From Mycobacteriales bacterium (GTDB lineage Bacteria; Actinomycetota; Actinomycetes; Mycobacteriales; QHCE01), in NCBI GenBank assembly GCA_013362805.1, contig JABFVL010000001.1, positions 1 through 64,000 on the forward strand: a DNA stretch of 64,000 bases, written 5' to 3'. Below the pieces are notes generated by a model that was given only the letters and a program-made list of their open reading frames with translations, ran no database searches and had not been told where the DNA came from. Below are positions 48,062 to 56,099 of this stretch, piece by piece; position 1 is the first letter of the stretch, and each line of letters opens with the position of its first letter. The position numbers and the translations under genes were made by a program.

Positions 48062-48150
48062 GTCGGTGCTCCCTAGAGTTTTAGTGTTCTCCGCGGCTTC
48101 ACGCTGCGGTGGTACAAGGCGGACGTTACCCGATCCAGTAGTTTTGGCTT

Positions 48151-48348
48151 ATGGACACACCTTCTGCGCCTTCACCAGTTGAGTTCGCGCGACCTGGCCC
48201 CGATGAGATCGCTGGGCAGCTGGACGCGGCTGTGGCACAGCTCAATCAACTCGACAACACTCCGGTGGCTGAACATGTTGCCATGTATGAGGACATTCAT
48301 GGCGTGTTGCAAGACGCGTTGACGCGCATCGATAGCGACCAGCGATGA
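48151..48348 (+). CDS. Small conserved protein upstream of TlyA
   Basis: A 65-residue acidic, mostly helical protein (LDAAVAQLNQLDNTPVAEHVAMYEDIHGVLQDALTRID, read in two halves). I cannot assign a function. A protein of this size and character commonly precedes tlyA in actinobacteria. The start is ATG; the stop overlaps the tlyA start by ATGA, so it is translated with tlyA and nadK. The region before it (48062-48150) should hold the promoter for this run. Confidence 0.75.
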   Translation: MDTPSAPSPVEFARPGPDEIAGQLDAAVAQLNQLDNTPVAEHVAMYEDIHGVLQDALTRIDSDQR

Positions 48349-49127
48349 CTCGGCTAGATGCGGAGATGGTGCGCCGCGAGTTGGCTCGGTCTAGACAGCA
48401 CGCCACCGAGCTGATTAGTCGCGGTGTGGTCACCGTTGCCGGCCGCCCGGCGAAAAAGTCGTCCATGTCGGTGACTGAGGACACTGAATTGCTGGTAGAG
48501 GGCGGCCAGGAATATGCCTCTCGGGCGGGCCACAAGCTCGCTGGTGCCTTGACTCACTTCACCGGCTTGTCGGTGCGGGGCCGGACTTGTCTCGATGCTG
48601 GTGCTTCTCACGGCGGTTTCACTGACGTGTTACTGCAAGCGGGAGCTCGCCAGGTGCACGCCGTTGATGTGGGGTCGAATCAGTTGGTGCCTCGGTTGCG
48701 CGAGGATTCTCGGGTGCGGGTGCTTGATCGGACAAATGTCCGAACCTTGACGCCGGAGCAGCTAGGCGGCACTGTTGATCTCACCGTGGCGGACGTTTCG
48801 TTCATTTCGTTGACCTTGGTGCTTGAGGCGCTGGCCGCTTGTACTGATCCAGATGGGGACATTGTGCCAATGGTTAAGCCGCAGTTTGAGGTTGGCAAGA
48901 GCCGCCTTGGCTCCGCTGGTGTTGTGCGGAGTCCAGCTTTGCGGGCGGGGTCGATAATGCAGGTGGCTAAGGCAGCTCACGAGTTGGGCTGGGGCACGCG
49001 TGCGGTTATTCCTTCTGGCTTGCCCGGTCCATCGGGCAATGTGGAGTTCTTTTTGTGGTTGCGGCGCGATGCGCCCGCGCTTGCGCGTGTCGATGCGGAG
49101 CAGGCGGTTAAGGAGGCGGCGCAATGA
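48345..49127 (+). CDS. tlyA: TlyA family rRNA (cytidine-2'-O)-methyltransferase
   Basis: Methylates 2'-hydroxyls of specific cytidines in 16S and 23S rRNA; this activity underlies capreomycin sensitivity in mycobacteria. 260 residues: an N-terminal S4 RNA-binding domain (LDAEMVRRELARSRQHA, LISRGVVTVAGRP), a short linker, then the FtsJ-like methyltransferase core. RAGHKL supplies the first catalytic Lys, and VADVSFISLTLVLE, MVKPQFEVGK and the Glu of VEFFLWL follow. The SAM loop reads DAGASHGGFTDVL, where most relatives have Thr in place of His. The stop overlaps nadK by ATGA. Confidence 0.93.
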   Translation: MTRLDAEMVRRELARSRQHATELISRGVVTVAGRPAKKSSMSVTEDTELLVEGGQEYASRAGHKLAGALTHFTGLSVRGRTCLDAGASHGGFTDVLLQAGARQVHAVDVGSNQLVPRLREDSRVRVLDRTNVRTLTPEQLGGTVDLTVADVSFISLTLVLEALAACTDPDGDIVPMVKPQFEVGKSRLGSAGVVRSPALRAGSIMQVAKAAHELGWGTRAVIPSGLPGPSGNVEFFLWLRRDAPALARVDAEQAVKEAAQ

Positions 49128-49999
49128 CTCGTGCGGCGTTGTTGGTGGCGCACGTCAGTCAGTTGGGCAATATTGAGCATGCTCAGCGGGTGGCGCAGGG
49201 TTTGATGGCGGCGGGGTTCATAGTTCGAGTCCTGGAACCTGAGGCCGCGCGGCTCGCTATTCCTGGCGCGGATCCTGTGCGTGACGCTGGTGGCACCGAA
49301 ATGGTTATTGCTTTGGGCGGCGATGGCACCTTGTTGCGAGCCGCTGAATTGGCTTTGCCTCATGAAGTTCCGTTGTTGGGCGTGAATTTGGGCCGGGTTG
49401 GCTTTCTGGCTGAGGCTGAGGCTGAGCATCTGGATGAAGTGGTGCGCCGGGTAGCGGCTTGTGAATATGACGTCGATGAGCGACTTACCGTCGATGCGAT
49501 TGTTCTTGATGAGCAAGGGCGGGAGGTCGCCCGCAACTGGGCCTTGAACGAGGTGTCAGTTGAGAAAGCGGCTAGCCGACGCATGGTTGAGGTGGTGGTG
49601 CGTATCGATGGTGAGCCGGTATCCCAGTGGGGCTGTGACGGCGTGCTGTGCGCAACGCCTACGGGTTCAACCGCTTATGCGTTTTCGGCTGGTGGTCCGG
49701 TTGTGTGGCCGGAGGTTTCGGCGTTGTTGTTGGTTCCGGTGAGCGCGCACGCGTTGTTTAACCGTCCATTGGTGGTGGCGCCAGAATCCATGATTGAAGT
49801 GGAGCTGCTCGGCAATGCGCCGGCGACAATTGCCTTTGATGGTCGGCGCGTGGTTCAGGCGGCTGACCGGGGGCGGGTGTTGATGCGCCGGGGCGCACAT
49901 TCGGTGCGGGTGGTGCGGTTGCGTCAACGCACTTTCACTGGTCGCCTGGTGGCGAAGTTTGGCCTTGATGTGGATGGTTGGCGCGGGCGTTCTTCATAA
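49124..49999 (+). CDS. nadK: NAD kinase
   Basis: Phosphorylates NAD to NADP in the cytoplasm. 291 residues. The catalytic loop ALGGDGTLLRA is near residue 64, LLGVNLGRVGFLAE near 84, the NE motif NWALNEVSVEKA near 137 and CDGVLCATPTGSTAYAFSAG near 170. FDGRRVVQ and a basic C-terminal tail follow. All motifs are complete. Third gene of the small protein-tlyA-nadK overlapping run that leads to recN in most actinobacteria. Confidence 0.96.
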   Translation: MTRAALLVAHVSQLGNIEHAQRVAQGLMAAGFIVRVLEPEAARLAIPGADPVRDAGGTEMVIALGGDGTLLRAAELALPHEVPLLGVNLGRVGFLAEAEAEHLDEVVRRVAACEYDVDERLTVDAIVLDEQGREVARNWALNEVSVEKAASRRMVEVVVRIDGEPVSQWGCDGVLCATPTGSTAYAFSAGGPVVWPEVSALLLVPVSAHALFNRPLVVAPESMIEVELLGNAPATIAFDGRRVVQAADRGRVLMRRGAHSVRVVRLRQRTFTGRLVAKFGLDVDGWRGRSS

Positions 50000-50095
50000 A
50001 TATTCGCGTGTCACTGGCCGTAGCGGCTTCACTTTTATACGTTAGTTATTTGAGTTCGCTTTTGCTCAGTTTCAGCGGATAAGGGGCGGCGCGCT

Positions 50096-50383
50096 ATGTC
50101 TAAATTGGATGAGTCGCCGGCAGCTCGGTTGTCAGCACGATGGCTATTTGTGAGTCGTCGCTGGTGGTCGCGTTTTCCACAGTGGTTGCGTGATTATGTC
50201 CCAGTAGGGGCGCTGGCCGGTGTGGTCGTCGGCGTGGTGGTTGCCCCTATCGCGGGCTCGTTTTGGCGGGTGTTGGTAATCACCGCGGTGGTCGCGCTGT
50301 TTTTTGGAGTGGTGACCGCGGTGTTGAATTCGGCGTCGCGGAGTTCAGACCGTCCGCGACGCCGAAACGATCAATTAGCTTGA
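50096..50383 (+). CDS. Small membrane protein of unknown function
   Basis: A 95-residue protein with an ATG start. After a basic, Trp-rich N-terminal segment (LFVSRRWWSRFPQWLRDYV) come two hydrophobic helices, about residues 36-55 and 60-80, and a basic, hydrophilic tail (RPRRRNDQLA). I do not recognise a family. The gene stands between nadK and recN, where most relatives have nothing, and its last nine bases overlap the convergent sortase-substrate gene. GGGGCGG lies about ten bases upstream. Confidence 0.65.
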   Translation: MSKLDESPAARLSARWLFVSRRWWSRFPQWLRDYVPVGALAGVVVGVVVAPIAGSFWRVLVITAVVALFFGVVTAVLNSASRSSDRPRRRNDQLA

Positions 50384-50953
50384 GGCTTGCCGACGGCGGG
50401 CCATCACCATGGCGCCCGCACCTACGGCGAGCAGTACGGCGCCAGCGCCGATGGCCAGAGTGACGCTGGTTCCAGTGACGGGCAGGGCTTTTCCGCCTTC
50501 GCCAGGAGCTTCGGTGGGAGCAACGGACTCTGAGGGTGCGGGGGTTGGCGTTTCCTCAACCGGCGTGCTGGGTGAAGGTTGCTCTTCACATCCCTTTGGC
50601 GGTGCGGTTTCGGCGACCTTGCTGCCCGAGTGGCGGTCTGGACCAGTTTTGGTCCATTTAAGAATGTAGATGGCGGCTTCGCCAGTGGTGTCCTCGACGC
50701 TGGCTTCAGTCTGCGAGCCAGCGAATTCGATGACCTTAACTTCAACGCCGTTGCGGAGAACCTGAACTTTGTTGTTCTTGGCGGGATCCCCGGTCTTGTT
50801 CTCTTGGAACTTGGTGAGGGAGAAATTCACGACGTCGCAGTCGCGTTCGATGGCTCCGTTGTGGGCCTGCGCGATGCTGGCAGGGGCGAGGAATGCCGCT
50901 GTTGCGCCGATGGTGCTTACGGCGAGAACGCCTAACTTTGTGTATGCACGCAC
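50375..50953 (-). CDS. Secreted cell-wall-anchored protein with LPVTG sorting signal
   Basis: A 192-residue surface protein. The signal peptide is at residues 1-30, with a likely cut after SIAQA. A single small beta-rich domain of about 90 residues follows (FSLTKFQENKTGDPA, KVQVLRNGVEVKVIEF, AAIYILKWTKTG), with Cys at 39 and 122 that could pair. A Pro/Thr/Ser/Glu stalk covers about 123-156. The LPVTG motif is at 157-161, then a membrane helix and the ARRRQ tail. This is a complete sortase substrate; no sortase gene is in the window. The ligand or role is unknown. Confidence 0.85.
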   Translation of the reverse strand: MRAYTKLGVLAVSTIGATAAFLAPASIAQAHNGAIERDCDVVNFSLTKFQENKTGDPAKNNKVQVLRNGVEVKVIEFAGSQTEASVEDTTGEAAIYILKWTKTGPDRHSGSKVAETAPPKGCEEQPSPSTPVEETPTPAPSESVAPTEAPGEGGKALPVTGTSVTLAIGAGAVLLAVGAGAMVMARRRQASS

Positions 50954-51158
50954 TGTTTGTGCTCCTTGGGGAACGTCACGACCGACGATCAGTCGTGAGC
51001 TATACCCCTATCGAGGTTGCACAATGATCTATTACGACAGTGCACAATGTTCACCCAAAGGGCTGAGCTGGTGGTCAGCCATTCATGTGAGTGTAGTTAA
51101 CGCCCGGCGCACCCAGCGGCGGCTTAGCGCATCATCAGGCGGCATATAGGCTGCTGAG
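50954..51158. promoter_or_regulatory. Divergent region between the LPVTG gene and recN with a 9-base direct repeat
   Basis: Two copies of TGCACAATG lie at 51018-51026 and 51041-51049, 23 bases apart start to start, about two helical turns, which suits a regulator dimer or tandem sites. An inverted repeat TCACGAC/GTCGTGA lies at 50976-50982 and 50992-50998. RecN is often damage-induced, but I see no clear SOS box. Confidence 0.4.
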
Positions 51159-52898
51159 ATGCTCTCAGAGATGCGGATCACCAACCTAGGCGTCATCGAC
51201 GACGCGACTCTGACGCTGTCCAAAGGTTTCACCGTTGTCACCGGTGAAACCGGAGCCGGCAAAACCATGGTTGTCGCCGGCCTAGGACTGCTCTTTGGCG
51301 GTCGCGCCGAAGCCGCGCGAGTCCGACCAGGCGCCGAAAAAGCCATTATTGAGGGTCGAATAGAGGCCCCAAACGACCCAGAACTGCACGCGAACCTATC
51401 AGCGCTAGATGCGGATTTGGACGAGGACGGCAGTGTCATCATCGCCCGCACAGTCCACGCGGCTGGACGCACACGTGGCCACGTAGGAGGTCGCTCGGCG
51501 CCCGTGGCTTTCCTGGCCGAACTTGGCGAACGGCTCGTGGCCGTGCATGGCCAATCCGACCAACTACGCATCCTCAAACCCGGAGAACAACGGGCGGCAC
51601 TCGACGAATTCGGACAACTCGCCGACCAGCTCGCCGAACACCGAGCGCTCTATACGCAATGGCGCGCCGTCAGCGCTGATCTCGCCGACCGCACTGAACA
51701 CGCCCGTGAACGTGCTCGAGAAGCAGACCTGCTACGTCACGGACTGCAAGAAATTGAGAGCGTCAAACCCCTTCCCAACGAAGATATAGAGCTGAAAACC
51801 GAAGCGCAGCGCTTGGAATACGCCGAGGCGCTCCGCGCCGCTGCCTACACCGCGCATCAGGCCCTGGCTGGCGACGCGAGCGAGACAAGCGAAGCCGCCA
51901 ACGTCAACGCTTTGGCCGGCGCCGCGCACCGCGCACTCGCCGAACAAGAAGAACACGACGTCGCCCTCGCCGGATTCAGCACTCGGGCCCAAGAGCTCGC
52001 GGCCCTGTCAGGAGACCTGGCGACCGAGCTGGCGTCCTATGCCGAATCCGTCGAAGGAGATCCGGCAAGGCTCGAACAAGTGCATCAACGCCGTGCCGCT
52101 CTTGCCGCCCTGACAAGAAAATACGGCGAAGACATCGATGCCGTATTGGGCTGGGCGGAGAATGCGCGAACCACCCTGGAGTCGTTGGACACCTCGGAGG
52201 AAACTCTCACGGCCTTGGCGGCGCGTCGGGACGCACTGGCCACAGAGCTCGCCGCCAAAGCCCTGCAGGTCAGTGGACTACGCGCCCAGGCCGCCACGGT
52301 GTTTTCCACCGCTGTCACCGATGAACTCGCCGGTTTGGCTATGCCACACGCGAGCGTTGTCGCGCACCTGAGCCGCCGAGCCGCCCGGGCCGGTGAAGCC
52401 GAAATCGTGGTTGACGGCGAGCCCTGCGCAATTGGGCCCGAAGGGATCGATGAAGTTGAGCTATGCCTGCTCGCCCACCCCGGGGCGCCGGCGTTGCCGC
52501 TCACTAAGGGCGCATCCGGTGGCGAGCTTTCTCGTGTCATGCTGGCTATAGAGGTGGTATTCGCGGGGCGAGCAGGGCCCGCGACAATGGTGTTTGACGA
52601 GGTAGACGCTGGCGTGGGTGGCAAAGCGGCGATCGAAATCGGTCGACGTCTCGCTCAACTCGCCAAGAGTCATCAAGTGCTGGTCGTCACGCACCTACCG
52701 CAGGTCGCCGCATTCGCGGACCACCACCTCGTTGTAGTGAAAGACAACGATGGCACAGTGACAACCTCCGGCGTCGCTCCCGTGCGTGGCTCGGCTCGAG
52801 TCAAAGAGTTGGCCCGTATGCTCGCCGGATTGGATGATTCGCAGGTGGGGTTGGCCCATGCCGAGGAGCTCCTGGCTCTGGCCAGTCAGCACCGCTAG
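51159..52898 (+). CDS. recN: DNA repair ATPase RecN
   Basis: SMC-like ATPase used in double-strand break repair. 579 residues from the ATG at 51159. The N-terminal ATPase half has Walker A GETGAGKTM near residue 29 and VHGQSDQLRIL near 128. A central coiled coil spans about residues 155-370 (KTEAQRLEYAEAL, ARLEQVHQRRAAL). The C-terminal half has the signature KGASGGELSRVMLAIE, Walker B TMVFDEVDAGVGG and LVVTHLPQVAAFADHHL. Full length and all motifs are present. The position between nadK and steA is standard for actinobacteria. Confidence 0.96.
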   Translation: MLSEMRITNLGVIDDATLTLSKGFTVVTGETGAGKTMVVAGLGLLFGGRAEAARVRPGAEKAIIEGRIEAPNDPELHANLSALDADLDEDGSVIIARTVHAAGRTRGHVGGRSAPVAFLAELGERLVAVHGQSDQLRILKPGEQRAALDEFGQLADQLAEHRALYTQWRAVSADLADRTEHARERAREADLLRHGLQEIESVKPLPNEDIELKTEAQRLEYAEALRAAAYTAHQALAGDASETSEAANVNALAGAAHRALAEQEEHDVALAGFSTRAQELAALSGDLATELASYAESVEGDPARLEQVHQRRAALAALTRKYGEDIDAVLGWAENARTTLESLDTSEETLTALAARRDALATELAAKALQVSGLRAQAATVFSTAVTDELAGLAMPHASVVAHLSRRAARAGEAEIVVDGEPCAIGPEGIDEVELCLLAHPGAPALPLTKGASGGELSRVMLAIEVVFAGRAGPATMVFDEVDAGVGGKAAIEIGRRLAQLAKSHQVLVVTHLPQVAAFADHHLVVVKDNDGTVTTSGVAPVRGSARVKELARMLAGLDDSQVGLAHAEELLALASQHR

Positions 52899-52981
52899 CG
52901 AGCCATACCAACCCAAGCGGCGCCGCTACCGGGTGCGCCGGTCCAAGGTCCGTCGATATGAAGTGAGATGATGGCCGAACC

Positions 52982-54178
52982 ATGCTACGTCAAATGCGTT
53001 TGTCCCCGTTTCGTCGTGGTCGTGACTCCGCCCGTTCGGCCGACGCCGTCGGTACCGCGCGCCTTGACCGTCGCACTAAGCGTCTGACAGGGCGTCTTAA
53101 GCAGGGCGATGTGGCGATCATCGACCACATCGACGTGGACCGAGTGGCCGCTGATGCCCTGGTTGCCACGTCACCAGCCGCGGTAGTCAACGCCGCCCCC
53201 TCCATCTCGGGCCGCTACCCCAACCTTGGCCCTGAAGTAATCGTCAACGCGGGCATTCCGCTGCTCGACAATGTGGGGCAAGAAGTCTTCGACAAGGTCA
53301 AAGAAGGAAAGAACGTGCGCCTTGATGGCGACACGTTGTATGTGGGGGATGAGCCGGTCGCCAAGGGCGTGCGGCACACCGCTGAAACCTTGGCCGAGGC
53401 CATGATTGAAGCCCGCAATGGGCTATCCACTCAGCTGGAGGCATTCGCCGCCAACACCATGGAATACATGAAGCGCGAACGAGAGCTTCTTCTCGATGGT
53501 GTGGGTGTGCCGAATGTGAAAACGAACTTTGAGGGCGAGCATGTGCTTGTCGTGGTGCGTGGTTACGACTACCGCGCTGACCTCGATGTTCTCACACCGT
53601 ATATTCGCGAATATCACCCGATTTTGATCGGCGTTGATGGTGGCGCCGATGCGCTTATCGAAGCTGGCTACACGCCCGACATGATCATCGGTGACATGGA
53701 CTCAGTGTCTGACGACGTGCTGCGTTGTGGCGCTGAAGTAGTAGTGCACGCCTACCCAGACGGCCGCGCGCCAGGTTTGGAACGCACCGAAGCTCTGGGC
53801 GTGGACGCGCTTACCTTCCCAGCGGCCGCCACCAGCGAAGACATCGCGATGCTGCTCGCTGATGAGAAAGGCGCCACCTTGATCGTGGCGGTCGGCACAC
53901 ATGCCACCTTGGTCGAGTTTTTGGACAAAGGCCGAGCAGGCATGGCTTCGACATTTCTGACCCGGTTGCGCCTGGGTGGCAAGCTGATTGACGCTAAAGG
54001 CGTGAGCCGGCTGTACCGTCAGCGGGTCTCACCGCTGTCGATGGTGTTTTTGATCGGTGCTGCCTTGTGTGCGCTAGCCGCGGCGGTCGCGGTTTCGACA
54101 GTGGGACGGTCGTATCTTCAAGTCTTCGGTGATTGGTTTGATGACCTCCTTTTCCAGATCCAAAGACTGTTCTCGTAG
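52982..54178 (+). CDS. steA: SteA-like cytokinesis-associated protein
   Basis: A 398-residue actinobacterial protein related to Rv1697 and Corynebacterium SteA, which with SteB affects cell separation and drug tolerance. The N-terminal part (to about 160) has the RLKQGDVAIIDHIDVDRVAA and GRYPNLGPEVIVNAGIPLLD features of the family. The middle resembles a thiamine pyrophosphokinase fold (IGVDGGADALIEAG, DMIIGDMDSVSDD). Two hydrophobic helices close the protein (about 350-372 and near the end), anchoring it to the membrane. A catalytic activity is not established. Followed by the SteB/MctB-type gene, as expected. Confidence 0.9.
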   Translation: MLRQMRLSPFRRGRDSARSADAVGTARLDRRTKRLTGRLKQGDVAIIDHIDVDRVAADALVATSPAAVVNAAPSISGRYPNLGPEVIVNAGIPLLDNVGQEVFDKVKEGKNVRLDGDTLYVGDEPVAKGVRHTAETLAEAMIEARNGLSTQLEAFAANTMEYMKRERELLLDGVGVPNVKTNFEGEHVLVVVRGYDYRADLDVLTPYIREYHPILIGVDGGADALIEAGYTPDMIIGDMDSVSDDVLRCGAEVVVHAYPDGRAPGLERTEALGVDALTFPAAATSEDIAMLLADEKGATLIVAVGTHATLVEFLDKGRAGMASTFLTRLRLGGKLIDAKGVSRLYRQRVSPLSMVFLIGAALCALAAAVAVSTVGRSYLQVFGDWFDDLLFQIQRLFS

Positions 54179-54226
54179 GCTGGCTCGCATCCAGCACGCA
54201 ACAGCGCACAGTATGGGGTTGAGTTC

Positions 54227-55150
54227 GTGATCAACTTTCGGTACCACGTCGTATCGCTGACGTCGGTTTTTCTCGCTTTGGCGATCGGGCTTGTGCTCGG
54301 CACGGCGGCTTTGAATGGACCGGTGGTTGACAACCTCAACGATCAGCTTTCAGGGTTGCGCAAGTCCAACAGCCAATACCGAGACCGAGTCGAAGAGCTA
54401 GAAGGCGCCGCCAAATCGCGCGGCTCATTTGTAGAGCAGGTCGCCACCTCCACAATGGCGGGCACTTTGACCGACAAATCGGTTCTGGTTGTGCAGGCGC
54501 AAGGCGCTGGCCCGGAAGACCGCGAAGGCGTCGTGAAGATGCTGCAAGACGGCGGCGCGACCATCACCGGCGATGTGCGGTTGACGAATGACTTCACTGA
54601 TCCTAAGCGCGATGAGGCTCTGCACGACCTATCGAGCCAGCACGTGCCAGTCGGCGTTGACATGCCTAACAGCGGGGAAGGCGTGGACACCGCATCGGCC
54701 CTGTTGGCGTCGGTGTTGCTCAAGGGCGTCGATGTTTCAGAGCAAGACCGCAATAACGTCTTGCAAGCTTTTGCTGGTGCCGGGTTCATCGTGGTGGAGG
54801 GTCGTATCGTGGCCCAAGCTGACGCGGTGGTATTCGTCCTCGGTCCAGCGGCGACCGACGGTGAAGCTGGCGCCCGCAATGACGCCATTGTCAAGACCGT
54901 GAAGCAGTTCGATCGGGTGTGCCAATACGCTGTGGCCGCCGCCCCATTGGCTGGCGATGACGGGGACCCGTTGGTAGAGATGCGCAATGATGGCGATCTA
55001 TCCGACTCACTATCTACTGTGGATGGCGTGTCCACGCCCGAAGGCAGGCTAGCGACAGCTATGGCCGTTGTGGAACAGTTCGCTGGCAACGCTGGTGCCT
55101 ATGGTGTTGGCCAAGGGGCCAAAGCCCGGGTTCCGCAGATCCGCCAATAA
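54227..55150 (+). CDS. SteB/MctB-like membrane-anchored protein (copper transporter family)
   Basis: A 307-residue protein of the family that includes mycobacterial MctB (Rv1698) and Corynebacterium SteB. The start is GTG, reading INFRYHVVSLTSVFLALAIG, with a single N-terminal membrane helix at about residues 8-28. A coiled coil follows (LNDQLSGLRKSNSQYRDRVE), then a globular domain outside the membrane. The name copper transporter comes from the mycobacterial homologue; no metal-binding cluster is visible, and a partnership with SteA in cell division is equally likely. It lies 48 bases after steA. Confidence 0.88.
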   Translation: MINFRYHVVSLTSVFLALAIGLVLGTAALNGPVVDNLNDQLSGLRKSNSQYRDRVEELEGAAKSRGSFVEQVATSTMAGTLTDKSVLVVQAQGAGPEDREGVVKMLQDGGATITGDVRLTNDFTDPKRDEALHDLSSQHVPVGVDMPNSGEGVDTASALLASVLLKGVDVSEQDRNNVLQAFAGAGFIVVEGRIVAQADAVVFVLGPAATDGEAGARNDAIVKTVKQFDRVCQYAVAAAPLAGDDGDPLVEMRNDGDLSDSLSTVDGVSTPEGRLATAMAVVEQFAGNAGAYGVGQGAKARVPQIRQ

Positions 55151-55202
55151 CCCCCAACTGGCTTCACAAGCCAGGTTCAGCGTGAATAGGAGCACAGCCA
55201 CA

Positions 55203-56099
55203 ATGGGTTTCCTCAAGCTACTCAAAGGCATTGGCCAGGTGGTGATGGCCGCGACCTCTGGGGCGAGCGCAAGCCGCGCCCTGATGGCTGGGGCGAGCAC
55301 TTTGCCTCTGAACACCACGGAGCCTTTGGAGCGGACCAATCACCGCGGTGAAACGGTCAGCTTGATTTCTGGCCCGGTGTTGACGTTGGCCGCCACGACC
55401 GCGGCGGCTGGAAGTACCGGTAATAAACGACTTGCCGCCGCTAGCGCGATCGCTGGACTGTCCTCTGGAGCGGTTGGCTTCTACGACGACATCATCGGGG
55501 CCCGTCCCGAGCAAAAGCGCGACAAAGGTTTCGCCGGTCACCTCAATGCCCTCAAAGAGGGGCGAGTAAGCGCTGGGCTGGTCAAAGTTGTGGGGATCGG
55601 CGCCGCTGGGCTTGCCGCCGGTGCGGTGCTACACCCTCGCAAGCCGGTCGATGCCCTGTTGGCTGGCGGCATTATCGCCGGAACCGCGAATCTGCTTAAC
55701 CTGTTGGACCTTCGTCCTGGTCGGGCCATCAAGGCAAGCATGATCATCGGCGCCCCGCTGCTGGGCGGGCCCGCACGCTCGGTGGCGGCAACGACGATGG
55801 GCGCCGCTGGCGCTTTGCTACCCGAAGACCTAGCTGAACGCACCATGCTGGGTGACTCAGGAGCCAATGCGCTGGGAGCCTTGCTTGGAGTCAGCATTGC
55901 CGCGCATTCCGGCCGCAAGAGCAAAGTGGCCGTGCTCGCCGGGCTTGTGGCCTTGACCGCGGCGAGCGAAAAGATCAGCTTTACCAAAGTGATTGAAGCC
56001 ACGCCTGTGCTTCGAGAAATCGATATGTACGGCCGGCGGCCTCCCGCACCTGTTGTTCCCGAACCGGCCAACGCGGAATCAACCTCGGGCCGGCCGTGA
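55203..56099 (+). CDS. MraY/WecA-like phosphosugar transferase (GT4-like membrane enzyme)
   Basis: A 298-residue polytopic protein from the ATG at 55203, about ten bases after TAGGAG. It resembles the polyprenyl-phosphate phospho-sugar transferase superfamily: GFYDDIIGARPEQKRDKGF corresponds to the first Asp pair, LLNLLDLRPGRAIKA to the NxxNxxDG motif, and MLGDSGANALGALLG to the later Gly-Asp-Ser motif. The second motif lacks the usual DGxDG and reads DLRPG, a version shared by a distinct subfamily, and no His-rich HIHH motif is visible. It probably loads a sugar phosphate onto a lipid carrier, but this is inference. Its stop overlaps murJ by GTGA. Confidence 0.78.
   Translation: MGFLKLLKGIGQVVMAATSGASASRALMAGASTLPLNTTEPLERTNHRGETVSLISGPVLTLAATTAAAGSTGNKRLAAASAIAGLSSGAVGFYDDIIGARPEQKRDKGFAGHLNALKEGRVSAGLVKVVGIGAAGLAAGAVLHPRKPVDALLAGGIIAGTANLLNLLDLRPGRAIKASMIIGAPLLGGPARSVAATTMGAAGALLPEDLAERTMLGDSGANALGALLGVSIAAHSGRKSKVAVLAGLVALTAASEKISFTKVIEATPVLREIDMYGRRPPAPVVPEPANAESTSGRP

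Noticed and set aside
52916-52927. AGCGGCGCCGCT palindrome after recN as a terminator
   Set aside because: It is a perfect 12-base palindrome but has no loop or T tract; could be chance in GC-rich DNA.
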